From contig NYSW01000014.1 in NCBI GenBank assembly GCA_002683195.1, forward strand, positions 1 to 17,040: a stretch of DNA of 17,040 bases. The letters are read 5' to 3'. This DNA is from Phycisphaerae bacterium. Its GTDB lineage: Bacteria > Planctomycetota > Phycisphaerae > Phycisphaerales > SM1A02. A model generated the notes under the pieces. That model was not told the DNA's origin, did no database searches, and worked only from the letters and a program-made list of their open reading frames with translations. Shown here piece after piece: positions 8,547 to 14,943 of the stretch. The position numbers and the translations under genes are program-made. Every line of letters starts with the position of its first letter. Position 1 is the stretch's first letter.

Positions 8547-8837
8547 ATGAAAGACGACCAGGAATTCGAATACGAAAACGAGCCGGAGCGCGACGAAGAA
8601 GGCTTCCTCGACCAAGGTGATCCATCGGACGAGGACGTGAATCCGGACGAGGATCTTCCGTTCGGCACCGCCGGCGTTTCAGGTTTGATCAAGCGCCTTC
8701 AAGGAGGTGCCGGAGACGATGGTTGGCCGCCTGAGAAGTGTCGAATGGTGGCCGAATACGTGCTCTCCCTCAAGCACGACTACTGGCTCACGCAGTCCGA
8801 GGCCGGCTTCTGCCGACGACTGCTCGCCGCAGCATGA
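8547..8837 (+). CDS. Small acidic protein of unknown function
   Basis: A 96-residue protein I do not recognise. The first half is extremely acidic and probably disordered (Glu/Asp-rich through about residue 38). The second half looks like a compact helical segment: GVSGLIKRLQGG, then WPPEKCRMVAEYVLSLKHDYWLTQSEAGFCRRLLAAA. No signal peptide or membrane segment is visible. The start is well supported by AAAGGAG 8 bases before ATG 8547. The gene stands alone, 130 bases after the HD-GYP gene, and its stop is 10 bases from the end of the converging gene. The acidic N-terminus with a short folded C-terminus suggests a binding or adaptor protein, but this is only a guess. Confidence 0.75.
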   Translation: MKDDQEFEYENEPERDEEGFLDQGDPSDEDVNPDEDLPFGTAGVSGLIKRLQGGAGDDGWPPEKCRMVAEYVLSLKHDYWLTQSEAGFCRRLLAAA

Positions 8838-8847
8838 AGTTCTCCGG

Positions 8848-10164
8848 TCAGGGTCGCACGATGAGTACAGGAGGCGTGTCGACCCAGATGCGGAGGGATG
8901 AGACCGCCTCGGAGGCTTCGGAGGTCAATGACTTCCAGCCTTCGGTTCCCAGGCGAAGGGACTCCAGGTTTTCGGCCCAACACGCGACTGCGGCGGTCAC
9001 TCGATCGCGGTCGGCAGGACCGATCTGGAGGCCCTCGATCTCATTCCTCAGGCTTTGAGATCGAGCCAGCAATGTTCGAACGCTCGCATCGATCTCGAGC
9101 ACCGCGGACCAGCGGCGAATCGAATCTTCGCAGGTCACCTGCCACCGACGTGCAGGTTCACCGGGGGAGATTCTCCAGCCGCCATCCGAAAGCACCATCG
9201 GAAACCGTTGACGCAACCGAGTGGCATCGGGCATGGAAAGTCTCGCCCGCGTCAAGGACCACGGCATGGCGCTGACCAGGGACGAAGCACTGTCGAGGGA
9301 TCCGATCATGGAATCCACGATGGAGTTCAACCGTCCCCGGGCCTTGAAGTCCAGGTTCGCCGCATCCACCACCAGCAGCAGGCCGCTGTCGCCCATGGCT
9401 TCGATTTTCGCGTATCCGAGGGCGGAAGCGAGGGGATCGATTCCTTCCGGGATCATCGGAGCGAAGCCGGCGTCCGACAGTTGGCGAGCGGTGATGCCCG
9501 GACCCTGGCGGCTGGTTCGAATTCGGTTGGCTTTCGGGTCTGGATCTCCCCCGCGGTCGAGGGCTGGGATGGCCGCCGGTGTTGGTTCGGTCCCAAGGTC
9601 CATTGAAGGATCGGCCATGGTTCGAGCGAGGGCCATCCGGGCCTGTCTCCGTTTCGGATCGAGGGAGGACGGAAAGGCCTCCATCGTCATTTTTCCGAGT
9701 CGTCGGAGTTCGCTTTCCAGCCGGGCGAGGTCACTGGTGATGGCAGGCAGCGTCTGGATGGCCGGACGATCGCGGTCGAGCATCTCGGTCAGCATGCCGC
9801 CTCGCTGGTCGGGGACTTCGATCGATGTCTCCTCCAGGACGACCCAGCGATCGCAGGCGAACAGGATCGGCAGGGCGGCACCACCCACGCTTCGGATGAT
9901 CGCGATGGTTTCGAGGTTCGTATCCCGGATCAATGAGGCGATGTTCGCGCCGTCATCCGGGTCGCCTCCGATGGCATCGATTTCAACCATCACGCCGTTC
10001 CAGGCCTCGGCCTTGGCAAGCATCAGGGCTTGTTGAACCCCCTCGGCGGTCACGTCGGCACCGACGGTTCCGATCACGGGAATCTGCAGCAATCGCACTG
10101 ATTCCTCCGCAATGGCGGAGGGAACGAACGAGAGGAGGACGATGAGAACGAGGCGGCAGGTCAT
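8848..10164 (-). CDS. Secreted ClpP/NfeD-fold protein, probably without protease activity
   Basis: A 438-residue protein with a Sec signal peptide (MTCRLVLIVLLSFVPSAIA, cleavage about residue 19). The next ~110 residues resemble the ClpP/crotonase-fold N-terminal domain of NfeD and SppA-like proteins: IPVIGTVGADVTAEGVQQAL, GVMVEIDAIGGDPDDGANIASLI, then IAIIRSVGGAALPILFACDRWVVL. In active NfeD-type proteases the A-A-S-A-G-type segment holds the nucleophile; here it reads A-A-L-P-I with Leu98 in the Ser slot. The middle (GITARQLSDAGFAPMI) again resembles these proteins. The C-terminal half has helical, charged stretches and no recognised domain. No membrane anchor is visible. The start ATG 10164 is preceded by CGGAG. 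It converges on the small acidic gene and is divergent from ribonuclease D. Fold assignment is by motif reading only. Confidence 0.7.
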   Translation of the reverse strand: MTCRLVLIVLLSFVPSAIAEESVRLLQIPVIGTVGADVTAEGVQQALMLAKAEAWNGVMVEIDAIGGDPDDGANIASLIRDTNLETIAIIRSVGGAALPILFACDRWVVLEETSIEVPDQRGGMLTEMLDRDRPAIQTLPAITSDLARLESELRRLGKMTMEAFPSSLDPKRRQARMALARTMADPSMDLGTEPTPAAIPALDRGGDPDPKANRIRTSRQGPGITARQLSDAGFAPMIPEGIDPLASALGYAKIEAMGDSGLLLVVDAANLDFKARGRLNSIVDSMIGSLDSASSLVSAMPWSLTRARLSMPDATRLRQRFPMVLSDGGWRISPGEPARRWQVTCEDSIRRWSAVLEIDASVRTLLARSQSLRNEIEGLQIGPADRDRVTAAVACWAENLESLRLGTEGWKSLTSEASEAVSSLRIWVDTPPVLIVRP

Positions 10165-10319
10165 TCCGCGGCTCCGAAAGGGTGATCGAATCTGGTGACA
10201 TCCTACGGTCGTTAGACTGGGGGGCTCGCCTCGCCGAGGTCGTCTCGGTGCGGAAGGGAACCTCAGGGATTTCAGCTCCAGGGCACGGGGTCGATCCTGC
10301 CGCGCATTCGGGACTTTCG

Positions 10320-11615
10320 ATGACGAAGCAGAACCAGGACGGAAGAGTGAACTTTCGCCGTCGCAAGCGATCTCAGATGCACGCCGAGGCTGAAGCCGAG
10401 GCGGTGGATCTGGCGGCCATCGACGAGCATCCGATGCTGGTCGCCGGCCGGCCGGAACTGGTGACGGACGAGGAGACCCTGAAGGGACTGGTCGAGCATC
10501 TTCGCTCGGTCGGGACGTTCGCCTACGACACCGAATTCATCGGCGAGGAGACCTTCCTTCCGAGGATCTGCCTGGTTCAGGTCGCCACGGCGGAGCGGCT
10601 CGCGCTCATCGATCCGGTCGAGCTTCCCGATCTCGCACCGATCTTCGAGGTGGTCGCGGATCCGGAAGTGGAGACGCTGGTCCATGACGGCGCCCAGGAT
10701 CTCGAACCCGTGCGTCGCATGCTCGGGGTCGAGCCGCAGGGAATCGTCGACACCCAGGTCTGCGCGGCTTTCCTGGACATGCCCTGGCCCAGTTCGCTGG
10801 CGAAGCTGGTGGAGCGGTTCACCGGGCATCAGCTCAACAAGGGGCACACGTTCACCGATTGGGACGCCCGGCCCCTGACCGATCGGCAGGTCCGCTACGC
10901 CGCGGATGACGTGCGATTCCTGCCGCTGGCCTGGAGTCGGATGAAGGAGATGCTCGAGCAGGAGGGGCGACTGGAATGGGCGATGCGGGAGTGTGATGAA
11001 TCCCGGCGTCGTCACGTGGGTCAGTTCGACGCGGAGAAACAAGTTCGCAAGATCACCCGTGGCTCTCGGGTCAAGGCGAAGACCGCGACGGTGCTGATGG
11101 CCTTGGTCGAACTTCGCCACGAGATCGCACGAGAACTGGATCTCCCGCACCGAGTCGCGATCAGCGACGAGGCCTTGAGTGAGATGGCTCGCGCGTTGCC
11201 GGCGAACGAGGAGGAACTCTCGAAGTGTCGGAACATCGGGCGGCGAAATGCGGCGGAACAGGGGCCGAAGATCGTGGCTGCCATCAAGGAGGCGCTCGAA
11301 GGCCCGTCGCGTCCCTTGCCGACCGGGAAGTCCAAGGAGGAGACGGCGCTCGATCGAATGCGAGTCGACGCTCTCTGGTCGGTGCTGAGCCTGCGATGCC
11401 TCGCAGATCGAATGGCGCCCTCCCTTCTCACCAGTCGATCCGATCTTGCCGCCTGGTATCTGGATCGGGAGGCCGGCCGGACGGACGCCCCGATGTTCGC
11501 CGAGGGAACGTGGCGTCACGACTCGATGGGGATGTGGCTCGAGTCGTTCCTCAAGGGCGAGGCGAACCTCGATCTCACTTGGAACGACGGGCGTCTGCAG
11601 CGGGCCTCCGACTGA
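10320..11615 (+). CDS. rnd: Ribonuclease D (DEDDy 3'-5' exoribonuclease with HRDC domain)
   Basis: A 431-residue protein from ATG 10320; E. coli RNase D is about 375. This cytoplasmic enzyme trims 3' ends of tRNA precursors and other small RNAs using two metal ions. Catalytic residues of the DEDDy type are visible: FAYDTEF (Asp70, Glu72), HDGAQDLE (Asp127), and YAADD (Tyr193, Asp197). An HRDC domain follows at about residues 255-325 (LVELRHEIARELDLPHRVAISDEAL to NIGRRN), then a helical C-terminal region with MAPSLLTSRSDLAAWYL. The first 40 residues are a basic and acidic extension (NFRRRKRSQ). The frame is open back to a GTG at 10182, but that part is not family-like. The RBS at 10320 is weak (GGGA), so the start is less certain than the function. 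Confidence 0.93.
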   Translation: MTKQNQDGRVNFRRRKRSQMHAEAEAEAVDLAAIDEHPMLVAGRPELVTDEETLKGLVEHLRSVGTFAYDTEFIGEETFLPRICLVQVATAERLALIDPVELPDLAPIFEVVADPEVETLVHDGAQDLEPVRRMLGVEPQGIVDTQVCAAFLDMPWPSSLAKLVERFTGHQLNKGHTFTDWDARPLTDRQVRYAADDVRFLPLAWSRMKEMLEQEGRLEWAMRECDESRRRHVGQFDAEKQVRKITRGSRVKAKTATVLMALVELRHEIARELDLPHRVAISDEALSEMARALPANEEELSKCRNIGRRNAAEQGPKIVAAIKEALEGPSRPLPTGKSKEETALDRMRVDALWSVLSLRCLADRMAPSLLTSRSDLAAWYLDREAGRTDAPMFAEGTWRHDSMGMWLESFLKGEANLDLTWNDGRLQRASD

Positions 11616-11706
11616 TCGAATTCATCCGGTCGACTCGGGCGACTCGGACGGATCGCTGGTTCCGCGGATTCGTTGCTCGGCCGGAGATCCGTCAGATTCC
11701 CCGGAA

Positions 11707-11725
11707 CCCGGACTCGGGAGTTTTT
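11707..11725 (+). terminator. Weak candidate terminator after ribonuclease D
   Basis: A 4-bp stem CCCG/CGGG with loop GACT, followed by AG and five T. It lies about 90 bases after the ribonuclease D stop. The stem is short, so this is a low-grade call. Confidence 0.3.
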
Positions 11726-11839
11726 GATTCTGGACCCGTTGGTTCGGACGCCTCCGGAGGGGTGGTCGTCCCAGGGTGATCATTCAAAGACCGCCGGGCT
11801 GATTTTCCAGAAATAACGGAGTCGAAAAACGTATCGAGG

Positions 11840-11865
11840 GGCCGAATCTTCTTCGGCCGCTTTTT
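11840..11865 (+). terminator. Rho-independent terminator
   Basis: A perfect 7-bp stem GGCCGAA/TTCGGCC with loop TCTTC is followed by GC and TTTTT. It is 225 bases past the ribonuclease D stop and about 120 bases before the LacI-family gene. It would insulate the regulator from upstream transcription, or end a short transcript made from 11616-11840. In the 368-base gap 11616-11983 I see no protein gene or tRNA: only the two terminator candidates and the operator-like repeats. Confidence 0.7.
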
Positions 11866-11886
11866 CGTGTCCGGGAGTGGATCATT

Positions 11887-11910
11887 CTGGAATTCCTACT
11901 GGATTCCAGT
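11887..11910. promoter_or_regulatory. Upstream LacI-type operator candidate
   Basis: The inverted arms CTGGAAT (11887-11893) and ATTCCAG (11903-11909) are 9 bases apart. Within them ACTGGATTCCAGT (11898-11910) is a perfect palindrome around one central base. The half-site CTGGAA is the same as in the second site at 11940, which suggests one protein binds both, allowing looping or cooperative binding. Confidence 0.5.
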
Positions 11911-11939
11911 CGGCTCAGATCTATCATTGTGGAACACGG

Positions 11940-11955
11940 CTGGAACACGTTCCAG
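11940..11955. promoter_or_regulatory. LacI-type operator candidate, proximal to the regulator gene
   Basis: CTGGAACACGTTCCAG has perfect 7-base arms (CTGGAAC/GTTCCAG) around AC. It ends 28 bases before the start of a LacI-family gene. A TATCAT at 11922-11927 could be a -10 element, which would place the operator just after the transcription start and give simple autorepression. Size and symmetry fit LacI/GalR family operators. Confidence 0.6.
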
Positions 11956-11983
11956 TCTCGACGCCCCTTGGATCCCCGCTCCG

Positions 11984-12994
11984 ATGCCAAGCATTCGAGA
12001 AATCGCGGAGTTTGCTGACGTCTCGATCGGGACTGTCTCGAGGGTGCTCAACAGTCAGCCCAACGTCAGTCCGAGTGCCCGGGGAAAGGTGCTCCAGGCG
12101 GTGAATGAACTTCGAGATTCCACTGCCGTCGGTTCGCGTCGGCCGACCACCTCGATCGCCTTCGTCTATCGCGGACAATCTTCGATCAACTCCCGCTACG
12201 ACTCGTCGCTGCTGCATGGCGTGGCGGAAGAACTCATCCAGACCGGCCACGACCTGATGGTGGTGAATGCGACCCGACTTCGGGCCGAGGGAGAGTCACT
12301 CGGTCAGATGCTGCTCCGTCGTGGGGTGGTGGGGGCATTGGTTCGCACCACGTCCCTGACCAATTCGATGTGCGATGAATTGGGAACGGAACGGTTTCCG
12401 ACGGTCTCGGTCGCCAATCGGACGGAGACTCCGCACATCGGATGTGCGTTCTACGACACCGACCAGGCGGTGCGTCGGGCGCTCGAGCATCTGGTGCACC
12501 TCGGTCACCGCAAGATCGCGATCGCCCTGAACGTCGTGGATGACTTCGATCATTCGCAACGACTCGCAAGCCATCAGCAGTTCCTGAAGGAAGCCGGGCT
12601 TCCCATGGACGAACGCTGGATTCTCAGGTGCTCCACCGTCAAGAGCAGCGGCGTCATTCTTCGCCAGGTGCTCTCATTGCCGGAGCGGCCGACCGCGATC
12701 TTCCTCACCGACCCGTCGCTCGGCCTGGGAATCTGTTCGGAGTCCTTGCGGTTGGGCATCCAGATACCGAAGGATCTCTCGGTCATCGGCTTCGATGATG
12801 CCGAAGATCGCTACACCACGTATCCCCAGCTTTCCAGTGTCTGTCAGTCCGCGGAACTCCTCGGACGTCGGTCGCTTCAGCACCTCCTCGACATCATCGA
12901 TCGTCGCGTCGAACCCGGCCCCCTCCAATTCGACGGCTGGTTCGAACCGCTTGAATCCACGGCTCCGCCGCCCGAGATCGACTCGGCCGACTGA
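11984..12994 (+). CDS. LacI/GalR-family transcriptional regulator
   Basis: A 336-residue DNA-binding regulator. The N-terminus is a classical LacI helix-turn-helix with hinge: PSIREIAEFADVSIGTVSRVLNSQPNVSPSARGKVLQAVNEL. The rest is a periplasmic-binding-protein-like effector domain: IAFVYRG, HLGHRKIAIAL, RPTAIFLTDPSLGLGI, and DLSVIGFDDAEDRYTTYPQLSSV near the C-terminus. Family members usually sense a sugar or related small molecule; the ligand cannot be read from the sequence. The frame is open back to 11867, but the family start is the Met just before PSIREIA. That ATG has only a weak RBS. Two CTGGAA/TTCCAG inverted repeats lie upstream, suggesting autoregulation. The next gene, a secreted repeat protein, starts 65 bases after its stop in the same direction and may be cotranscribed or controlled by it. 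Confidence 0.93.
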   Translation: MPSIREIAEFADVSIGTVSRVLNSQPNVSPSARGKVLQAVNELRDSTAVGSRRPTTSIAFVYRGQSSINSRYDSSLLHGVAEELIQTGHDLMVVNATRLRAEGESLGQMLLRRGVVGALVRTTSLTNSMCDELGTERFPTVSVANRTETPHIGCAFYDTDQAVRRALEHLVHLGHRKIAIALNVVDDFDHSQRLASHQQFLKEAGLPMDERWILRCSTVKSSGVILRQVLSLPERPTAIFLTDPSLGLGICSESLRLGIQIPKDLSVIGFDDAEDRYTTYPQLSSVCQSAELLGRRSLQHLLDIIDRRVEPGPLQFDGWFEPLESTAPPPEIDSAD

Positions 12995-13059
12995 CGCCAT
13001 TCTTCCCCTCCGGCCGGTCCCCTCCGGCACGACTCGCTTCATCCAGGAGAGTTAAAGAG

Positions 13060-14733
13060 ATGATCAGCACCAACAGAGTAGGAACCATGTTCCGAGGCCT
13101 TGCCATGGCCGCGGGACTGGTCGTCGGCATTTCCGCTGGTCAGGCCGCGGCCGACACCACGGTCACGGCCGTCGACTTCGGCATGGTCAGTGACAACTGT
13201 GGCGTGAGCCCCGTCTACGCCGGCACCTTCGACGGCACGAGCGGGTTCGTCGCCATGGAGATCGGCAACTGCGGCACTCAGGTCGACGTGAGCATCGACA
13301 TCGGTGGGGGCGCGACCTTCTCGTTCGCCAACGTCACCGGTTGGAACAACACCGACACCGACGATGTGAACGACATCCGAGCGCTGACCGGCGACCAGTT
13401 CTTCTCGAACTGGGAAGGCTCCGGTCCGGTCAGTTTCTCCTTCGACGGCTTGAGCCCCGATGACATCCTGGTCGTCGATTTCGCCGACCGCAAGGGTGGA
13501 GAGGCCGCCCTGGTCACTTTCGACGGCGTCGACACCCTGGTCGACGGGGTCGCGGGCGATGACGGCGTCTTCACCAACGTGGGCGTGGTCACCGGTTCCT
13601 CCAGCTACAGCGGCTCCTTCACCGGCCCCAACGGTGACGGCGAAGGCAACCTCTGTGGTGCTCGATTCACCGTGATCAGTGCGGGCAAGGGCAGTGGCCC
13701 CATCGAGGCCTGCTGCTTCGGCACCGACTGCTGGGAAGTCGGCCTCAACGACTGTCTCGCCGCCGGTGGTGCGAACGGTGGCAAGGGTTCCGTCTGCGAC
13801 GTGGATGCCTGTGCCCCTCCCGAGCTTCTGGCCTGTTGCGTCGAAGGTGAAGGCCTTCCCGGCTGCCTCGACGTCGACTGCGCCAACGTGGTCTGTCTCA
13901 CCCTGCCCGATTGCTGCAACGTCGCGTGGGATGCGGCTTGCGCCGCCGCGGCCATCGAGGTGTGCAACGACTGCAACGGCACCACCGACATCACCGTGGC
14001 CGCGCTCGACTTCGGCCAGGCCGGCGGCTGCAGCGACGACCCGGTCTACAGTGGCTTCTTCGACGCGACCGGTGGCTTCAAGGGGATGACCATCACGGAC
14101 TGCTGTGCGGTCGAGAACCCCGAGTTCGATCTCGGCAACGGCGTCACTCTGCAGTTCTTCGGGAACAGCGGTTGGAACAACACCGACGGGCGTCCCACCA
14201 CCGACAGCCGCACCCTGACCGGCGACCACTTCTTCTCGAGCGGCTGCGACGCGCAGGAGTTCGTCCAGTTCGAGGTCCGCAACCTGAACCCCTGCGACAC
14301 CCTCGTCCTCGAGTTCGTCGACCGCCGTGGCGGTGAGCGGGCTCAGGTCACCTTCGAGGGAGTCGTCACGCAGATCGATGCCGTCGGCGACTACGAGAAC
14401 GACCCGCCGCCGGCGGGCTTCGGGTTCACCGACGTTTCGGGCGGTGGCGTCACCGGCAAGGACATCTACATGGGTGAGTTCACCGGGTATGACGGAAACG
14501 GCGAGGGCAACCTCTCCGGCGCCAAGATCGTCATCATTCCCGGCGACCCGAACTGTGGTGATTCGTGCAACGGTGACTTCAACGACGACGGCATCGTCAA
14601 CGGTGCCGACTTCGGATCCCTGATCGCTTCCTGGGGAGCCTGCGCCGGCTGCCCGGAGGATCTGAACGGCGATGACGTCGTGGATGGGGCCGACGTCGGT
14701 CTCTTCGTCGCCCTCTGGGGTCCATGTCTCTGA
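13060..14733 (+). CDS. Secreted two-unit repeat protein with Cys-rich module and C-terminal dockerin-like EF hands
   Basis: A complete 557-residue protein of unknown function. A signal peptide ends near residue 31 (G-Q-A-A-A before DTTV). Unit A (about 33-208) and unit B (about 310-495) are homologous beta-rich repeats sharing A-x-D-F-G, PVY-x-G-x-F-D, GWNNTD, LTGD-x-FFS, D-R-x-GGE-x-A-x-VTF and GEGNL-x-GA. Between them residues 218-305 hold 16 cysteines in the pattern seen again in the next gene, including LPDCCNVAWD. Residues 505-557 are a dockerin-like pair of calcium-loop motifs, DFNDDGIVNGAD and DLNGDDVVDGAD. The protein is acidic and no catalytic motif is visible. Family knowledge: dockerins bind cohesins or related receptors on other proteins, so surface or complex attachment is plausible. 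The start has AGGAGA 9 bases upstream. Confidence 0.9.
   Translation: MISTNRVGTMFRGLAMAAGLVVGISAGQAAADTTVTAVDFGMVSDNCGVSPVYAGTFDGTSGFVAMEIGNCGTQVDVSIDIGGGATFSFANVTGWNNTDTDDVNDIRALTGDQFFSNWEGSGPVSFSFDGLSPDDILVVDFADRKGGEAALVTFDGVDTLVDGVAGDDGVFTNVGVVTGSSSYSGSFTGPNGDGEGNLCGARFTVISAGKGSGPIEACCFGTDCWEVGLNDCLAAGGANGGKGSVCDVDACAPPELLACCVEGEGLPGCLDVDCANVVCLTLPDCCNVAWDAACAAAAIEVCNDCNGTTDITVAALDFGQAGGCSDDPVYSGFFDATGGFKGMTITDCCAVENPEFDLGNGVTLQFFGNSGWNNTDGRPTTDSRTLTGDHFFSSGCDAQEFVQFEVRNLNPCDTLVLEFVDRRGGERAQVTFEGVVTQIDAVGDYENDPPPAGFGFTDVSGGGVTGKDIYMGEFTGYDGNGEGNLSGAKIVIIPGDPNCGDSCNGDFNDDGIVNGADFGSLIASWGACAGCPEDLNGDDVVDGADVGLFVALWGPCL
13711..13974 (+). other. Cys-rich module of the first secreted protein (16 Cys)
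   Basis: It encodes residues 218-305. The first part has six cysteines (CCFGTDCW, NDC, SVC, DAC) and the second ten (ACC, PGC, VDC, VVC, LPDCC, AAC, EVC, NDC). The even number and secretion suggest full disulfide pairing. The second part resembles a Cys-rich motif I associate with planctomycete surface proteins. Confidence 0.8.
14572..14730 (+). other. C-terminal dockerin-like EF-hand pair
   Basis: It encodes two 12-residue calcium loops, DFNDDGIVNGAD and DLNGDDVVDGAD, each followed by a hydrophobic helix ending W-G-x-C. The linker ACAGCPE joins them. It is a tail module on the first secreted protein. Confidence 0.8.
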
Positions 14734-14758
14734 TCGGACGGCCTTCCGTGCATCTTCC

Positions 14759-14789
14759 TCCGGTGGGGGCGCTCAGCGTCCCCACCGGA
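14759..14789 (+). terminator. Strong GC hairpin after the first repeat-protein gene
   Basis: Arms TCCGGTGGGG and CCCCACCGGA pair perfectly, with an inner CGC/GCG stem, a G-T wobble and a TCA loop, about 14 pairs in all. It begins 26 bases after the stop and is followed by only TTT. It may be a terminator with a short T-tract or an mRNA-stabilising 3' structure. Confidence 0.55.
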
Positions 14790-14793
14790 TTTG

Positions 14794-14823
14794 GGTCCGG
14801 GCCCGGGTGGGCCGGCCCGGACC
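14794..14823. other. Second GC hairpin directly after the first
   Basis: Arms GGTCCGGGCC and GGCCCGGACC pair perfectly around a 10-base loop. It follows the first hairpin by four bases and has no T-tract. Together they make a double-hairpin block between the two repeat-protein genes. No other feature is seen in 14824-14943 except the RBS region. Confidence 0.5.
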
Positions 14824-14943
14824 AACGTTCATTCGCCCGAAGTCAGGGATCCCGGTGTGGGAATCTGCAGGGGCTCGAGTCACATTCATCATCCCGGCGC
14901 ACCGATCGTGCCGTCGGCATCGCCTTCGGAGTCGCATAAAGAG

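Noticed and set aside
10182..10319. In-frame GTG start 46 codons upstream of the ribonuclease D start
   Set aside because: The extra residues are not family-like and there is no clear RBS; this cannot be fully excluded because the RBS at 10320 is weak.
13004..13028. 11-base direct repeat TCCCCTCCGGC with a 5-bp hairpin between the LacI-family gene and the first repeat-protein gene
   Set aside because: The stem is short with no T-tract and the repeat is GC-simple; it is too weak to call a terminator or operator.
13039..14229. 396-codon minus-strand open frame rich in Gly, Ala, Val and Asp, and a similar one at 15115-16284
   Set aside because: Both are mirror images of the repeat-protein genes; their apparent similarity only reflects the coding repeats on the plus strand.
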